A stretch of 64,000 nt of DNA from an uncultured Lachnospiraceae bacterium (GTDB lineage Bacteria; Bacillota; Clostridia; Lachnospirales; Lachnospiraceae). Location of the stretch: the NCBI GenBank assembly GCA_944381405.1, contig CALWLA010000002.1, forward strand, positions 62,001-126,000. The letters run 5' to 3'. Shown here piece after piece: positions 48,221 to 57,200 of the stretch (the stretch's first letter is position 1; every line of letters begins with the position of its first letter). The notes beneath the pieces were generated by a model. That model was given only the letters and a program-made list of their open reading frames with translations, had not been told where the DNA came from and did not search any database. Both the position numbers and the translations under genes were made by a program.

Positions 48221-48245
48221 TTCCTGTTCCTCCTCTCACTAAAAC

Positions 48246-48443
48246 TTACAGATAGGGCATGATCTTCTTCATGGTTGCGAAGTTCGTTGCATCTGTTTCG
48301 ACCGTCTTTCTGAGATGTCTTTTTCTCTTGGTGGTCTTCTTCGTGAGAATGTGAGACTTGTTTGCATGATATCTCATAAGCTTGCCGGTACCGGTCTTTT
48401 TAAAGCGCTTCTGAGCCGCTTTTTTGGTCTTATACTTTACCAT
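48246..48443 (-). CDS. rpmI: 50S ribosomal protein L35
   Basis: A 65-residue basic ribosomal protein starting [31 protein letters not shown] and ending in an Arg/Lys-rich helix ([27 protein letters not shown]). It lies between infC and rplT with 69 and 25 bp gaps. GGAGG lies before its start. Length is standard. Confidence 0.98.
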   Translation of the reverse strand: MVKYKTKKAAQKRFKKTGTGKLMRYHANKSHILTKKTTKRKRHLRKTVETDATNFATMKKIMPYL

Positions 48444-48512
48444 AGGTTTTATCCTCCTCTAATATAGCTTTATGCCTTTCGGCCAGATCCTTTCGGATCC
48501 TTCAAACGTGGA

Positions 48513-49037
48513 TCAGCTGGACTTTTTGGGGCTTAAGATGATCACCAGGCTGCGTCCCTCTGCCTTGGAGGGCTTGTCCACCTGGGAAATATCGGAAAGC
48601 TGCTCTGCAAAATCGTCCAGGATGTACTTGGACTGCATCATACGGGTCATTTCCCTGCCCCGGAAGCGCAGATTGACTTTTACCTTGTTGCCCTTTTCCA
48701 GGAACTTCCTGGCAGCGCCCATTTTGGTGTTCAGGTCGTTGGTGTCGATATTCGGTGATAAACGAACTTCCTTTACCTCGATCACCCGCTGCTTTTTCTT
48801 CTGCTCCTTTTCCCGCCGCTTGAGCTCATAGCGGTATTTGGAGAAGTCGATGATCTTTACCACAGGCGGATTGGCAGTCGGAGCGATCTTTACCAGATCC
48901 AGCTCTGCGTCGTAGGCCAGCTTCTGTGCCTCCTGGGCGCTCATGATGCCGAGCTGCTCTCCCTCTGCGCCGATGACCCGGACCTCCTTGTCCCTGATCT
49001 GTTCGTTTACCTGTACGTTGATGTCGCTGATATGAAT
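48513..49037 (-). CDS. infC: Translation initiation factor IF-3, non-AUG start
   Basis: IF-3 binds the 30S subunit, prevents premature joining and checks the start codon. The family's N-terminal region (INVQVNEQIRDKEVRVIGAEGEQLGIMSAQEAQKL) lies upstream of the first in-frame ATG, so translation must start on a rare codon: ATT at 49037, three bases after the AAGGGGG site, or ATC at 49031, nine bases after it. AUU or AUC starts let IF-3 repress its own synthesis in other bacteria. The C-terminal domain ends VIILSPKKSS. Length about 174 residues is normal. The ATC start would give 172. Confidence 0.93.
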   Translation of the reverse strand: MHISDINVQVNEQIRDKEVRVIGAEGEQLGIMSAQEAQKLAYDAELDLVKIAPTANPPVVKIIDFSKYRYELKRREKEQKKKQRVIEVKEVRLSPNIDTNDLNTKMGAARKFLEKGNKVKVNLRFRGREMTRMMQSKYILDDFAEQLSDISQVDKPSKAEGRSLVIILSPKKSS

Positions 49038-49049
49038 ACACCCCCTTAT

Positions 49050-49228
49050 CGAATATCCTGCGGCCTGTTCAGCTTTCCTTCCTCACGCTCATAAAAAAGC
49101 GGATACAGTATCCTGCATCCGCTTTAACATCGTCTTTCTCCGGGCAGCCTATGCCCTCTTCCTTACGATATCTACCTGAAAGCTCTGGCTTACGAGGTGA
49201 GGCGGATAGCCTTCTTCCATTTCAAACG
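49050..49228 (-). promoter_or_regulatory. L20-type leader with attenuator before infC
   Basis: A leader of about 180 nt from the predicted start near 49228 to infC. It contains a transcription attenuator, stem AAAGCGGAT/ATCCGCTTT followed on minus by TTTTTTAT (49091-49125). In Firmicutes the L20 protein binds such a leader (Rfam L20_leader) and promotes termination, tuning infC-rpmI-rplT. I infer the class from position and the terminator; the fold was not computed. Confidence 0.75.
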
Positions 49229-49233
49229 TATAT

Positions 49234-49262
49234 ATATTATCCGAAGCCTGCAGAAAAGTCAA
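49234..49262 (-). promoter_or_regulatory. Promoter of infC-rpmI-rplT
   Basis: TTGACT (49262-49257), 17-bp spacer, TAATAT (49239-49234), 18 bp after the thrS stop. Confidence 0.85.
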
Positions 49263-49279
49263 GGACTTTTTTGAGCCTT

Positions 49280-51076
49280 TTACGCCTCCTGCTCCGGAGC
49301 CTTTGGCATGGCCTTTTCCGCGATCTCCTTTTTGATGGCTTCGATGAAGGCCGGGATGCTTTCCGCGCCCTGGTCTCCCGCCGCTCTGGAACGGACGGAA
49401 ACGGTCTTGTCCGCCTCGTCCTTTTCTCCTACGATGAGCATGTAGGGAACCTTTGCCTTCTGGGCCTCCCGGATCTTCCAGCCGAGCTTTTCGGAACGGT
49501 GGTCTACCTCCACCCGGATGCCTGCTGCGTCAAGCTGCTGATAAACCTGCTCCGCATAGTCCAGGAACTTGTCGGATACCGGAAGGATCCTTGCCTGTAC
49601 CGGCGCCAGCCAGGTGGGGAACGCGCCTGCAAAATGCTCGATCAGGATGCCGATGAAACGCTCGATGGAACCGAAGATGACTCTGTGGATCATAATGGGT
49701 CTGTGCTTTTCGCCGTCAGCGCCCATGTACTCCAGTTCAAATCTCTGGGGCAGCTGGAAGTCAAGCTGGATGGTTCCGCACTGCCAGTCACGGCCGATGG
49801 CGTCGATCAGGTGGAAATCGATCTTGGGTCCGTAGAAAGCGCCGTCTCCCTCGTTGATGGTATAGGGAAGGTTTGCTGCCTCAAGAGCCTCTCTCAGTCC
49901 GTTTTCAGCCATCTCCCAGTCCTCATCAGATCCCATGGAATCCTCCGGTCTTGTGGAGAGCTCCACCGTATATTTGAAGCCAAGGAGGCTGTACAGATCG
50001 TCGATCATCCGAACGACCCCGAGGATCTCGTCCTTGATCTGCTCCGGCATCATGAAGATATGGGCATCGTCCTGGGTGAAGCAGCGGACACGGAACAGGC
50101 CGTGGAGCTGACCGGATTTCTCATGCCGGTGTACCAGTCCCAGCTCTCCCACCCGAAGGGGCAGATCCCTGTAGGAACGGGGCTCGGAGGCATATACCAA
50201 AACGCCGCCCGGGCAGTTCATGGGCTTTACCGCGTAGTCCTCGTCGTCGATCACCGTGGTATACATGTTTTCCTTATAGTGATCCCAGTGGCCGGAGGTC
50301 TCCCAGAGCTTCCGGTTCAGGATGATGGGGGTGGATACCTCCACATAGCCGTTCTTGTGATGCACCTCTCTCCAGTAGTCGATGAGGGTGTTCTTCAGGG
50401 TCATGCCGTTGGGAAGGAAGAAGGGGAAGCCTGGGCCAGCTTCGTTGAACATGAAGATTCCCAGCTCTCTTCCGATCTTTCTGTGATCCCGCTTCTTCGC
50501 CTCTTCCAGCATGTGAAGATACTGCTCCAGCTCCTCCTTGGTGGGGAAAGCCGTTCCATAGATCCTGGTGAGCATCTTGTTCTTTTCGGAGCCTCTCCAG
50601 TAAGCGCCGGCCAGAGACTGGAGCTTGAATGCCTTGCCCACCTCTCTGGTGGACTGCAGATGGGGTCCTGCGCAAAGATCCGTAAAATCGCCCTGCTTGA
50701 AGAAGGAGATCAGCTCGCCCTCCGGCAGATCCTGAATCAGCTCTACCTTATAGGGCTCCTGCTTTTCTTCCATGAATTTCAGAGCTTCCTCCCTAGGCAG
50801 GGTAAAATACTCAAAACGCTCGTTTTCCTTTACGATCTTCCGCATTTCCGTCTCGATCTTCGGAAGATCCGCCTCGGAGATGGGCTCCGGAAAATCGATA
50901 TCGTAGTAAAAGCCATCGGCGATGGAGGGGCCGATGGCCAGCTTTGCCTCCGGATACAGATGCTTTACCGCCTGAGCCAGCACATGGGAGCAGCTGTGAC
51001 GCAGGGTGCTGAGATACTCCGGGGACTTTTCGTCCACTTCCTGAATGCTGCCGTCGTGCATCGTTAATTTTGCCAT
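49280..51076 (-). CDS. thrS: Threonyl-tRNA synthetase with a shortened N-terminus
   Basis: A 598-residue class II synthetase that charges tRNA-Thr. The start is MAKLTMHDGSIQEV, with AGGAGG eight bases upstream. The N-terminal TGS domain, usually about 60 residues, is cut to about 20 (MHDGSIQEVDEKSPEYLS) before the editing domain (LRHSCSHVLAQAVKHLYPEAKLAIGP) with its HxxxH motif; the catalytic and anticodon domains follow (for example VDHRSEKLGWKIREAQ). It lies behind a threonine T-box leader. The frame is intact and the length loss is in the TGS domain only. Confidence 0.93.
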   Translation of the reverse strand: MAKLTMHDGSIQEVDEKSPEYLSTLRHSCSHVLAQAVKHLYPEAKLAIGPSIADGFYYDIDFPEPISEADLPKIETEMRKIVKENERFEYFTLPREEALKFMEEKQEPYKVELIQDLPEGELISFFKQGDFTDLCAGPHLQSTREVGKAFKLQSLAGAYWRGSEKNKMLTRIYGTAFPTKEELEQYLHMLEEAKKRDHRKIGRELGIFMFNEAGPGFPFFLPNGMTLKNTLIDYWREVHHKNGYVEVSTPIILNRKLWETSGHWDHYKENMYTTVIDDEDYAVKPMNCPGGVLVYASEPRSYRDLPLRVGELGLVHRHEKSGQLHGLFRVRCFTQDDAHIFMMPEQIKDEILGVVRMIDDLYSLLGFKYTVELSTRPEDSMGSDEDWEMAENGLREALEAANLPYTINEGDGAFYGPKIDFHLIDAIGRDWQCGTIQLDFQLPQRFELEYMGADGEKHRPIMIHRVIFGSIERFIGILIEHFAGAFPTWLAPVQARILPVSDKFLDYAEQVYQQLDAAGIRVEVDHRSEKLGWKIREAQKAKVPYMLIVGEKDEADKTVSVRSRAAGDQGAESIPAFIEAIKKEIAEKAMPKAPEQEA

Positions 51077-51104
51077 TTGTTTTTCCTCCTTACATATTGC
51101 AGGA

Positions 51105-51345
51105 AACAAAAAGTCCCCTGCTATTTCTGATAGCAAGGGACGATATTTATCGCGGTTCCACCCTTTTTGTATGGCGCTGCCATACCACTCATTTACTGAT
51201 GATAACGGAATCACCGTTCCCGATTAAGGGACGCTCCGAGGTGGTCTTCACTTCCGCTTCCCGTAAGGTGCTTCCAGCCGGTGGCACCTCTCTCTCTCTT
51301 ACCTTCCGCGGGGCTACTGTCCTCATCAACGCTTTGATAGATTGT
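51105..51345 (-). promoter_or_regulatory. T-box riboswitch of thrS
   Basis: Uncharged tRNA-Thr should pair with this leader and allow transcription of thrS. The T-box sequence AGGGTGGAACCGCG is at 51164-51151, directly before a terminator (GTCCCTTGCTA/TAGCAGGGGAC, 51141-51113, then five T residues). Stem I shows GAGGACAGTAGC and the AGAGAG loop. Two adjacent ACC codons (51245-51240) in the specifier region fit threonine. Confidence 0.92.
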
Positions 51346-51351
51346 GCCTTG

Positions 51352-51379
51352 ATTATAGCAAATTTCCCTTTTCTGTCAA
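51352..51379 (-). promoter_or_regulatory. Promoter of thrS
   Basis: TTGACA (51379-51374), 16-bp spacer, TATAAT (51357-51352) with extended TGC; start about 51345. Confidence 0.88.
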
Positions 51380-51386
51380 GCGGGAT

Positions 51387-52061
51387 TTATGCCTTTTTCT
51401 CCGGAAGATTTACGCCTTTTTTCTCCGGAAGGTCCCGGGAAGCCTCCGGGCAGTCCTTCCCTGGCTCCAAAAGCAGCCGGTAGATCTCCTCCCTGCCCAG
51501 CTTTGTCTCCGCGGAAAAAGGAATGAGCACATCCCCTTCCTCCATGCCCAGGGTCTCCCGGATCAGCTTCCGGGCCTTTGGAATCTCGTTTTTCTTCAGC
51601 TTGTCCAGCTTTGTGGCTACCACCACCGGCCGGAAGCCGTTGTGCAGGATCCAGTCGTACATCATACAGTCGTCTCCGGTGGGCTTGTGGCGCATATCCA
51701 CCAAAAGGAACACCTGACGCAGCTGCCTGGAAGATCTGAGATACCGTTCCACCATCCTGCCCCACTGGGCCTTTACCGACTCGTTGGCCTTGGTAAAGCC
51801 GTAGCCCGGCAGGTCCACCAGGTAAAAATCGTCGTTGACGTTGTAGAAATTGATGGTCTGGGTCTTTCCGGGCGTAGCCGAGGTACGGGCCAGGGCCTTC
51901 CGCTGCACCAGAGCGTTTATGAGGCTGGACTTTCCCACATTGGATTTTCCTGCAAAGGCAAATTCCCGCAGGCTGTTTTCCGGAAGTTTGCTGGTGACGC
52001 CGCAGACGGTTTCCAGCTCCGCCTTCCGTATGGTCAGGGAGGGGCGCGTTTCCTTCATCAT
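51387..52061 (-). CDS. engB: Ribosome biogenesis GTPase EngB (YsxC/YihA)
   Basis: A 224-residue GTPase needed for late 50S assembly. G1 is GKSNVGKSS near residue 36, G3 is DLPGYGF, and G4 is TKLDK. The start is MMKETRPSL; its ATG overlaps the clpX stop as ATGA and GAGGA lies upstream. The C-terminal 20 residues are a repeat of LPEKKG. It follows clpX, where many Firmicutes have lonB and lonA between; here lon is absent from this position. Confidence 0.93.
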   Translation of the reverse strand: MMKETRPSLTIRKAELETVCGVTSKLPENSLREFAFAGKSNVGKSSLINALVQRKALARTSATPGKTQTINFYNVNDDFYLVDLPGYGFTKANESVKAQWGRMVERYLRSSRQLRQVFLLVDMRHKPTGDDCMMYDWILHNGFRPVVVATKLDKLKKNEIPKARKLIRETLGMEEGDVLIPFSAETKLGREEIYRLLLEPGKDCPEASRDLPEKKGVNLPEKKA

Positions 52062-53386
52062 GCCGGACGGTCCTCTGTCTGCACCGGAACTGCCGCCGTC
52101 TCCGGCTCCTTTGCAGCAGGCAGGAGGCTCCTCACGCTGCCGTCCTTGAACTGCACCAGAGGGCTTGCGGTTCCGTCCACACATTCCTTTGTGACGGTCA
52201 CGGATTCCACGTCCTCATAGGAAGGCAGCTCGTACATGATGTCCATCAGCACGGATTCCATGATGCTCCGAAGACCTCTTGCGCCGGTCTTGCGCTCCAC
52301 CGCCAGATGGGCCACCTCCCGCAGCGCCTCAGGGGTAAAGCTCAGGTCCACGTTGTCGATCTCGAAAAGCTTCTGGTACTGCTTCAGAAGGGCATTCTTG
52401 GGCTCCTTCAGGATGCGCACCAGGGAATCCTCGTCCAGGGACTTCAAGGTCACGTTGATGGGCACACGGCCGATAAACTCGGGAATCAGGCCGAACTTCA
52501 CCAGATCCTGGGGTTCTACCTGGGCCAGCAGCTCGTCGATGCTCTGGTGGTTCCGGTCCACGATCTCCGCGCCGAAGCCGATGCTTCCGGAGGAGATACG
52601 CTGATCCACGATCTTTTCCAGGCCGTCAAAAGCGCCGCCGCAGATGAACAGGATGTTGGTGGTATCGATCTCCATCAGCTCCTGGTGGGGATGCTTTCTG
52701 CCGCCCTGAGGCGGAACAGAGGCGACGGTACCCTCCAGGATCTTGAGCAGAGCCTGCTGCACACCCTCGCCGGATACGTCTCTGGTGATGGAGACGTTTT
52801 CGGATTTTTTGGTGATCTTATCGATCTCGTCGATGTAGATGATGCCGAGCTCCGCCCGTTCGATGTTCATATCCGCAGCCTGGATCAGCTTCAGCAGGAT
52901 ATTTTCCACGTCCTCGCCTACATAGCCTGCTTCCGTCAGGGTGGTGGCGTCGGCGATGGCAAAGGGGACTCCCAGCATCTTGGCCAGGGACTGTGCCAGA
53001 TAGGTCTTTCCGGAGCCGGTGGGTCCGATCATCAGGATGTTGGATTTCTGCACCTCGATATCCTGGATCTGACCGATGACCCGCTTGTAGTGGTTGTATA
53101 CCGCTACGGAAAGCACCTTTTTCGCCTCGTCCTGACCGATGACGTACTCGTCCAGATATTCCTTGATCTCCCGGGGCTTTACCAGATTGATCTCCTTTGC
53201 AGGAGAGGTCTCTCCCATCTCTCCTCTGGCAAATTCCTCCTCCAGGATCTCTCCGCAGAGCTCGATGCATTCGTCGCAGATATAGGTGTTGTTGGACCCG
53301 GCGATCAGCTTTCTGACCTGACCCTGGGTCTTTCCGCAAAAGCTGCACCGGATCTTATCCGGCGTCTTGGTTGATAATCTGTCCAT
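52058..53386 (-). CDS. clpX: ATP-dependent protease ATP-binding subunit ClpX
   Basis: A 442-residue AAA+ unfoldase that feeds substrates to ClpP. The N-terminal zinc-binding domain has [14 protein letters not shown] and ICDECIELC; Walker A is GPTGSGKT, Walker B IIYIDEID, and the pore loop lies in a GYVG region ([11 protein letters not shown]). The [11 protein letters not shown] sensor region follows. It is followed by engB with a 4-bp overlap and lies 43 bp after clpP. A hairpin between clpP and clpX may reduce its expression relative to clpP. Confidence 0.97.
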   Translation of the reverse strand: MDRLSTKTPDKIRCSFCGKTQGQVRKLIAGSNNTYICDECIELCGEILEEEFARGEMGETSPAKEINLVKPREIKEYLDEYVIGQDEAKKVLSVAVYNHYKRVIGQIQDIEVQKSNILMIGPTGSGKTYLAQSLAKMLGVPFAIADATTLTEAGYVGEDVENILLKLIQAADMNIERAELGIIYIDEIDKITKKSENVSITRDVSGEGVQQALLKILEGTVASVPPQGGRKHPHQELMEIDTTNILFICGGAFDGLEKIVDQRISSGSIGFGAEIVDRNHQSIDELLAQVEPQDLVKFGLIPEFIGRVPINVTLKSLDEDSLVRILKEPKNALLKQYQKLFEIDNVDLSFTPEALREVAHLAVERKTGARGLRSIMESVLMDIMYELPSYEDVESVTVTKECVDGTASPLVQFKDGSVRSLLPAAKEPETAAVPVQTEDRPA

Positions 53387-53397
53387 TTTCTCTCACA

Positions 53398-53423
53398 CGA
53401 AAGCTCCCGCCGGAAAGCGGGAG
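53398..53423 (-). terminator. Hairpin between clpP and clpX
   Basis: Stem CTCCCGC/GCGGGAG with a TTTCCG loop, then CTTTCG. It is a partial terminator or a processing hairpin in the clpP-clpX transcript. Confidence 0.6.
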
Positions 53424-53428
53424 TCCTT

Positions 53429-54016
53429 TTATTCGTTTTTGTTTGTAATGATCTGGTCTACGATGCCGTATTCCATGGCTTCCTGAGCGGTCATCCACTT
53501 GTCCCGCTCCGTATCCTGCGCTACCTTTTCAACGGTCTGTCCCGTGTTGGCCGCCAGGATCTCGTTCATCTTCTGCTTGGTACGAAGGATCCATTCTGCA
53601 GTGATCTGGATCTCTGTCGCCTGTCCCTGAGCGCCGCCGGAGGGCTGGTGGATCATCACCTCTGCGTTGGGCAGTGCAAAACGTTTTCCCTTTGCGCCGC
53701 CTGCCAGCAGAAACGCGCCCATGCTGGCCGCCATGCCGATGCAGATGGTAGAAACATCGCATTTGATGTAATTCATGGTGTCATAGATCGCCATGCCTGC
53801 GGTGATCACGCCGCCGGGGCTGTTGATATAAAGATGTACGTCCTTGGAGGGGTCCTCGGATTCCAGGAACAGAAGCTGTGCCACCACCAGAGAGGCGGTC
53901 ACCTCGTTGACCTCTTCTCCGAGGAAGATGATCCTGTCCTTTAAAAGCCTGGAATAAATATCGTAGGAACGCTCTCCTCTGGAGGTCTGTTCGATCACAT
54001 AGGGTATCAGTGCCAT
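53429..54016 (-). CDS. clpP: ATP-dependent Clp protease proteolytic subunit
   Basis: A 195-residue serine protease that forms the double-ring core of ClpXP. The catalytic triad is Ser98 (GMAASMGAF), His123 (MIHQPSGG) and Asp172 (DTERDKWM). It starts [29 protein letters not shown] as usual. It lies between tig and clpX, the common order in Firmicutes, with a terminator-like hairpin before it. Confidence 0.98.
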   Translation of the reverse strand: MALIPYVIEQTSRGERSYDIYSRLLKDRIIFLGEEVNEVTASLVVAQLLFLESEDPSKDVHLYINSPGGVITAGMAIYDTMNYIKCDVSTICIGMAASMGAFLLAGGAKGKRFALPNAEVMIHQPSGGAQGQATEIQITAEWILRTKQKMNEILAANTGQTVEKVAQDTERDKWMTAQEAMEYGIVDQIITNKNE

Positions 54017-54048
54017 ATCCGCTCCTTCAGAATTTTATTTCAAACCGG

Positions 54049-54084
54049 AAAAACCCGGCCTGTCCGGAGACAGGCACGGCTTTT
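54049..54084 (-). terminator. Terminator between tig and clpP
   Basis: Stem AAAGCC..GCCTGT/ACAGGC..GGTTTT with a CTCCGG loop, followed on minus by T residues. It should end most tig transcripts; clpP may have its own promoter or read through. Confidence 0.75.
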
Positions 54085-54095
54085 CACACTGCTGA

Positions 54096-55439
54096 TTACT
54101 GTTCGTTTGTTTCTTCCTTTGCCTTTTCCTTCTTTTCCTTTTTGGGAGAAGTCAGATCAGCGTTCTTTACCAGGAAGTCGATGGCCTTCTGGCAGGCAAG
54201 ATCCAGCTTCATGGCCTCAAGCTCAGCCTCGCCAAGCATCTTGCGGATCTGCTCCTTGTCCATCTTGTAGTTCTCGGCCATCTTGCCAAGCTCTTCCTCT
54301 ACCTGCTCGTCGGTGGTCTCGATGTTCTCTGCCTTGACAACTGCCTCAAGCACCAGTCTGGTCTTGATGTTTGCCTCGGCCTGGCCTCTCATGGACTTTC
54401 TCAGATCCTCCATGGCCATGCCGGTGATGCTGAGGTACTGATCCAAGGGAATGCCCTGGGACTGCATCCTTCTGGCATAGTCGTTTACCATGTGGTCGAT
54501 CTGATTTTCAACCATGGGATCCGGAAGCTCGATGGTGCTGTTCTCCACAACGGCTCTGACAACATTGTTCTCGTTCTGCTGTGCAGCCCACTTTTCCTTC
54601 TCGGCCTTGATCTGCTTCTTGAGATCCGCCTTGTACTCCTTCAGGGTCTCGAACTCGGACACCTCGGAAGCGAACTCATCGTCGATCTCCGGAAGCTCCT
54701 TGACCTTGACCTCCTTGACCTTTACCTTGAATACTGCAGGCTTGCCTGCCAGATCCTTGGAATGGTACTCGGTGGGGAAGGTTACGTTTACGTCAAACTC
54801 GTCGCCCAGCTTGTGGCCTGCCACCTGATCCTCAAAGGTATCGATGAACTGATGGGAGCCGATGGTCAGGGGGTAGTCAACGCCCTTGCCGCCCTCGAAG
54901 GCCTTGCCGTCCATATATCCGTCAAAATCGATGGTTACGATGTCGCCCTTCTTGATCTCACGGTCTGCATCCTCAACGGTGATGATGCGTGCGTTCTGCT
55001 CCTGGATGTTCTTCAGTCTTGCGTCAACGTCCTTTGCGGTAACGGAGGTCTCTGCCTTCTCTACCTGTACGCCCTTGTAGTTGCCAAGGACTGCCTCAGG
55101 CTTTACTGCAACGGATGCGGTATATACAAAGGGCTGTCCCTTTTCGATCTTCTCTACGGAGATCTCCGGTCTGGAAACGATCTCAAGTCCGGATTCCTTT
55201 GCCGCCTCGGGGTAGGTTCTGTCCAGAATGATGTTGATGGCATCCTCATAGAATACGGAGGGGCCGTACATCTTCTCGATCATGGCCTTGGGGGCATGTC
55301 CCTTACGGAAGCCGGGAATGGAGATGCTCTTCTTCTGCTTGTTGTAAGCAGCGTCAACAGCCTTCTCGAACTCTTCGCTGGACACTTCAACCGTCAGCTT
55401 TGCCATATTTTTTTCAAGGTTTTCAACTTTTACGCTCAT
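54096..55439 (-). CDS. tig: Trigger factor
   Basis: A 447-residue ribosome-bound chaperone with a central FKBP-type prolyl isomerase domain. The start is MSVKVENLEKNMAKLTVEV, with GGAG before it. The ribosome-binding signature reads FRKGHAPKAMIEKMYG (usual GFRKGKVP); the FKBP domain is at about 160-240 and includes DFDGYMDGKAFEGGKG; the rest is the helical substrate-binding cradle. The C-terminal 20 residues are highly charged (KKEKKEKAKEE). It precedes clpP-clpX. Confidence 0.96.
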   Translation of the reverse strand: MSVKVENLEKNMAKLTVEVSSEEFEKAVDAAYNKQKKSISIPGFRKGHAPKAMIEKMYGPSVFYEDAINIILDRTYPEAAKESGLEIVSRPEISVEKIEKGQPFVYTASVAVKPEAVLGNYKGVQVEKAETSVTAKDVDARLKNIQEQNARIITVEDADREIKKGDIVTIDFDGYMDGKAFEGGKGVDYPLTIGSHQFIDTFEDQVAGHKLGDEFDVNVTFPTEYHSKDLAGKPAVFKVKVKEVKVKELPEIDDEFASEVSEFETLKEYKADLKKQIKAEKEKWAAQQNENNVVRAVVENSTIELPDPMVENQIDHMVNDYARRMQSQGIPLDQYLSITGMAMEDLRKSMRGQAEANIKTRLVLEAVVKAENIETTDEQVEEELGKMAENYKMDKEQIRKMLGEAELEAMKLDLACQKAIDFLVKNADLTSPKKEKKEKAKEETNEQ

Positions 55440-55495
55440 TGGATCAATACTCCTAGCTTTATATTTTTCGATAATCCATTGTATTCTAGCACAGT

Positions 55496-55990
55496 TTACT
55501 TTGCTGTGCAAGCAGAAAAGACTGCCTCCCTGCCTCCAAATGCCATGGCGGCGTTGGAAAACCGGGCGTCCTCCGTCACTTCCCTGCCAAACCATGCCGG
55601 GGGCCGGAAGGCCTCCGCCGCTTCCCGGCTGGGAAACTCCACCTCCAGAAAGGCGAGTCCAGAGAAAGCGCCGGAAAACAGATCGATCTCCGCCGTAAGG
55701 CCCTCATCCAGGGGCATTTCGTAGCGGGTCTTTTCGATCAGCTCCCCCTCCGCTTTCCCCATCAGGCCGTCATAGGCTTCTCGGGTCAGCGGAAGATTGT
55801 ATTCCTCCCGCACCATCCGCCCCCGGCCCTTATAGGTAAGCCAGTAGCTGTCTCCGTCCCTTCTGACCCGCACCACCGGGTCGGTGCAGAGATATCCCTG
55901 GCGGATCTCCCTGTGGGGAAGCTTTTGGAGTCCCTCCGGGAGCTCCTGCAGCAGCCATTTCCGTTCGATCTCGTAGTTTTTTTCCGTCAT
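55496..55990 (-). CDS. CYTH-domain protein, possible triphosphatase
   Basis: A 164-residue cytosolic protein starting MTEKNYEIERKWLLQELPEG, with GAGGGA before it. The ExExK motif (EIERK) that binds divalent metals is present, as are the strand pairs of the tunnel fold (RVRRDGDSYWLTYKGRG, EKTRYEMPLDEGLTAEIDLFSG, LAFLEVEFPS). CYTH proteins hydrolyse inorganic or organic triphosphates, or bind other polyphosphates; which is true here is unclear. It follows S1, behind a terminator. Confidence 0.88.
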   Translation of the reverse strand: MTEKNYEIERKWLLQELPEGLQKLPHREIRQGYLCTDPVVRVRRDGDSYWLTYKGRGRMVREEYNLPLTREAYDGLMGKAEGELIEKTRYEMPLDEGLTAEIDLFSGAFSGLAFLEVEFPSREAAEAFRPPAWFGREVTEDARFSNAAMAFGGREAVFSACTAK

Positions 55991-56002
55991 CCGAAATCCC
56001 TC

Positions 56003-56032
56003 AAAAAGGGCCGGCGCCAAAGCGCCAGCCCC
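56003..56032 (-). terminator. Terminator after the S1 gene
   Basis: Stem GGGGCTGGCGC/GCGCCGGCCC (one G-T type mismatch) followed on minus by five T residues. Confidence 0.88.
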
Positions 56033-56060
56033 TTGATTGTCTTTTTACAGGAAGAAAGGT

Positions 56061-57200
56061 TTAAGCTTCCTCGTCCTCAGCGGTCTCCACATCGGTGTAA
56101 GCGTCAACCACATCCTCTTCCTTCGGCTCAGCCTTTTCCTTTCTTGCAGGAGCGGTCAGGGCCTTGATGGAAAGAGAGATCTTCTTTTCATCGGGGTTGA
56201 AGTCCGTTACCTTTGCTTCGATCTCATCGCCTACCTTCAGCACATCTCCCGGCTTTTCCACACGCTCGTTGGAGATCTGGGATACATGCAGCAGTGCGTC
56301 GATGCCCGGCTCCAGGTTGATGAATGCGCCAAAGTCAGCCAGTCTTGCGACCTTACCCTTCACCACATTGCCTACGGCGTATTTGGTAGCAGCCAGTACC
56401 CAGGGGTTCTCCTCCGGGAACTTTCTGGTAAGCGCGATACGGTCGTCGGAGATATCCTTGATCATGACCTTCAGCTGCTCGCCGGACTTGTAAACCTTCT
56501 TCGGGTTCTCGGTCCTGCCCCAGCCCATCTCAGAAATGTGAAGCAGTCCGTCTGCTCCGCCAAGATCGATGAATGCGCCGAAATCGGTAATGTTCTTGAC
56601 AGTACCCTCGATCACGTCTCCTACATGGATGCGCTCCATGAGAGCCTGCTTTGCCTCAGCCTTCTGCTGGATGATAAGGCGTTTTCTGTCGCCGATGACT
56701 CTGCGCTTCTGGGGATTGTACTCGGTGATAACGAACTGAATCTCCTGACCTGCATACTTGGTCAGGTCTCTCTCATACATATCGGAAACAAGGCTTGCGG
56801 GAATGAATACTCTGCATCCCTCGAAGTCTACGGACAGACCGCCATTGACTGCCTTTTCTACGGTGCCGGTAACCACTTCCTCGTTCTCGAAAGCGTCCCG
56901 GACGCGCTGCTGGCTCTTTTCAGCGATCACGTCTCTGTGGCTCAGAGCCACAAGGCCCTCGCCGTCGTTGACCTTTCTGACCTTTGCCTCAACCTCGTCG
57001 CCGACCTTGACAACAGTGGTGAGGTCCAGGGAGGAATCAGCAGAATAATCTGCCCGGGTGATAACGCCATCGGACTTGTAGCCGATATTCAGCACAATAA
57101 CGTCCGGCTTAACATCTATAACCTTGCCTGTGACCACCTCTCCTGTACGTATTGTTTTGAAAGATTCATTGAGCATATCTTCAAAACTCATTTCTGACAT
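56061..57200 (-). CDS. S1 RNA-binding domain protein (ribosomal protein S1-like)
   Basis: A 379-residue protein with four S1 domains, at about residues 18-85, 105-170, 190-260 and 275-345, each with the FGAFI(D/N)L or equivalent strand motif (DFGAFIDLGG, DFGAFINLEPG). The C-terminus is acidic. Low-GC Gram-positives have shorter S1-like proteins than the six-domain S1 of E. coli. It starts inside the end of ispH, 20 bp before its stop and in another frame, with a strong ribosome site (GAGGAGG) also inside ispH. In many Clostridia the two are fused into one protein. Confidence 0.94.
   Translation of the reverse strand: MSEMSFEDMLNESFKTIRTGEVVTGKVIDVKPDVIVLNIGYKSDGVITRADYSADSSLDLTTVVKVGDEVEAKVRKVNDGEGLVALSHRDVIAEKSQQRVRDAFENEEVVTGTVEKAVNGGLSVDFEGCRVFIPASLVSDMYERDLTKYAGQEIQFVITEYNPQKRRVIGDRKRLIIQQKAEAKQALMERIHVGDVIEGTVKNITDFGAFIDLGGADGLLHISEMGWGRTENPKKVYKSGEQLKVMIKDISDDRIALTRKFPEENPWVLAATKYAVGNVVKGKVARLADFGAFINLEPGIDALLHVSQISNERVEKPGDVLKVGDEIEAKVTDFNPDEKKISLSIKALTAPARKEKAEPKEEDVVDAYTDVETAEDEEA

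Noticed and set aside
49151..51067. 638-codon plus frame opposite thrS
   Set aside because: Complement of a GC-rich coding gene; no protein signature and its start lies in the infC leader.
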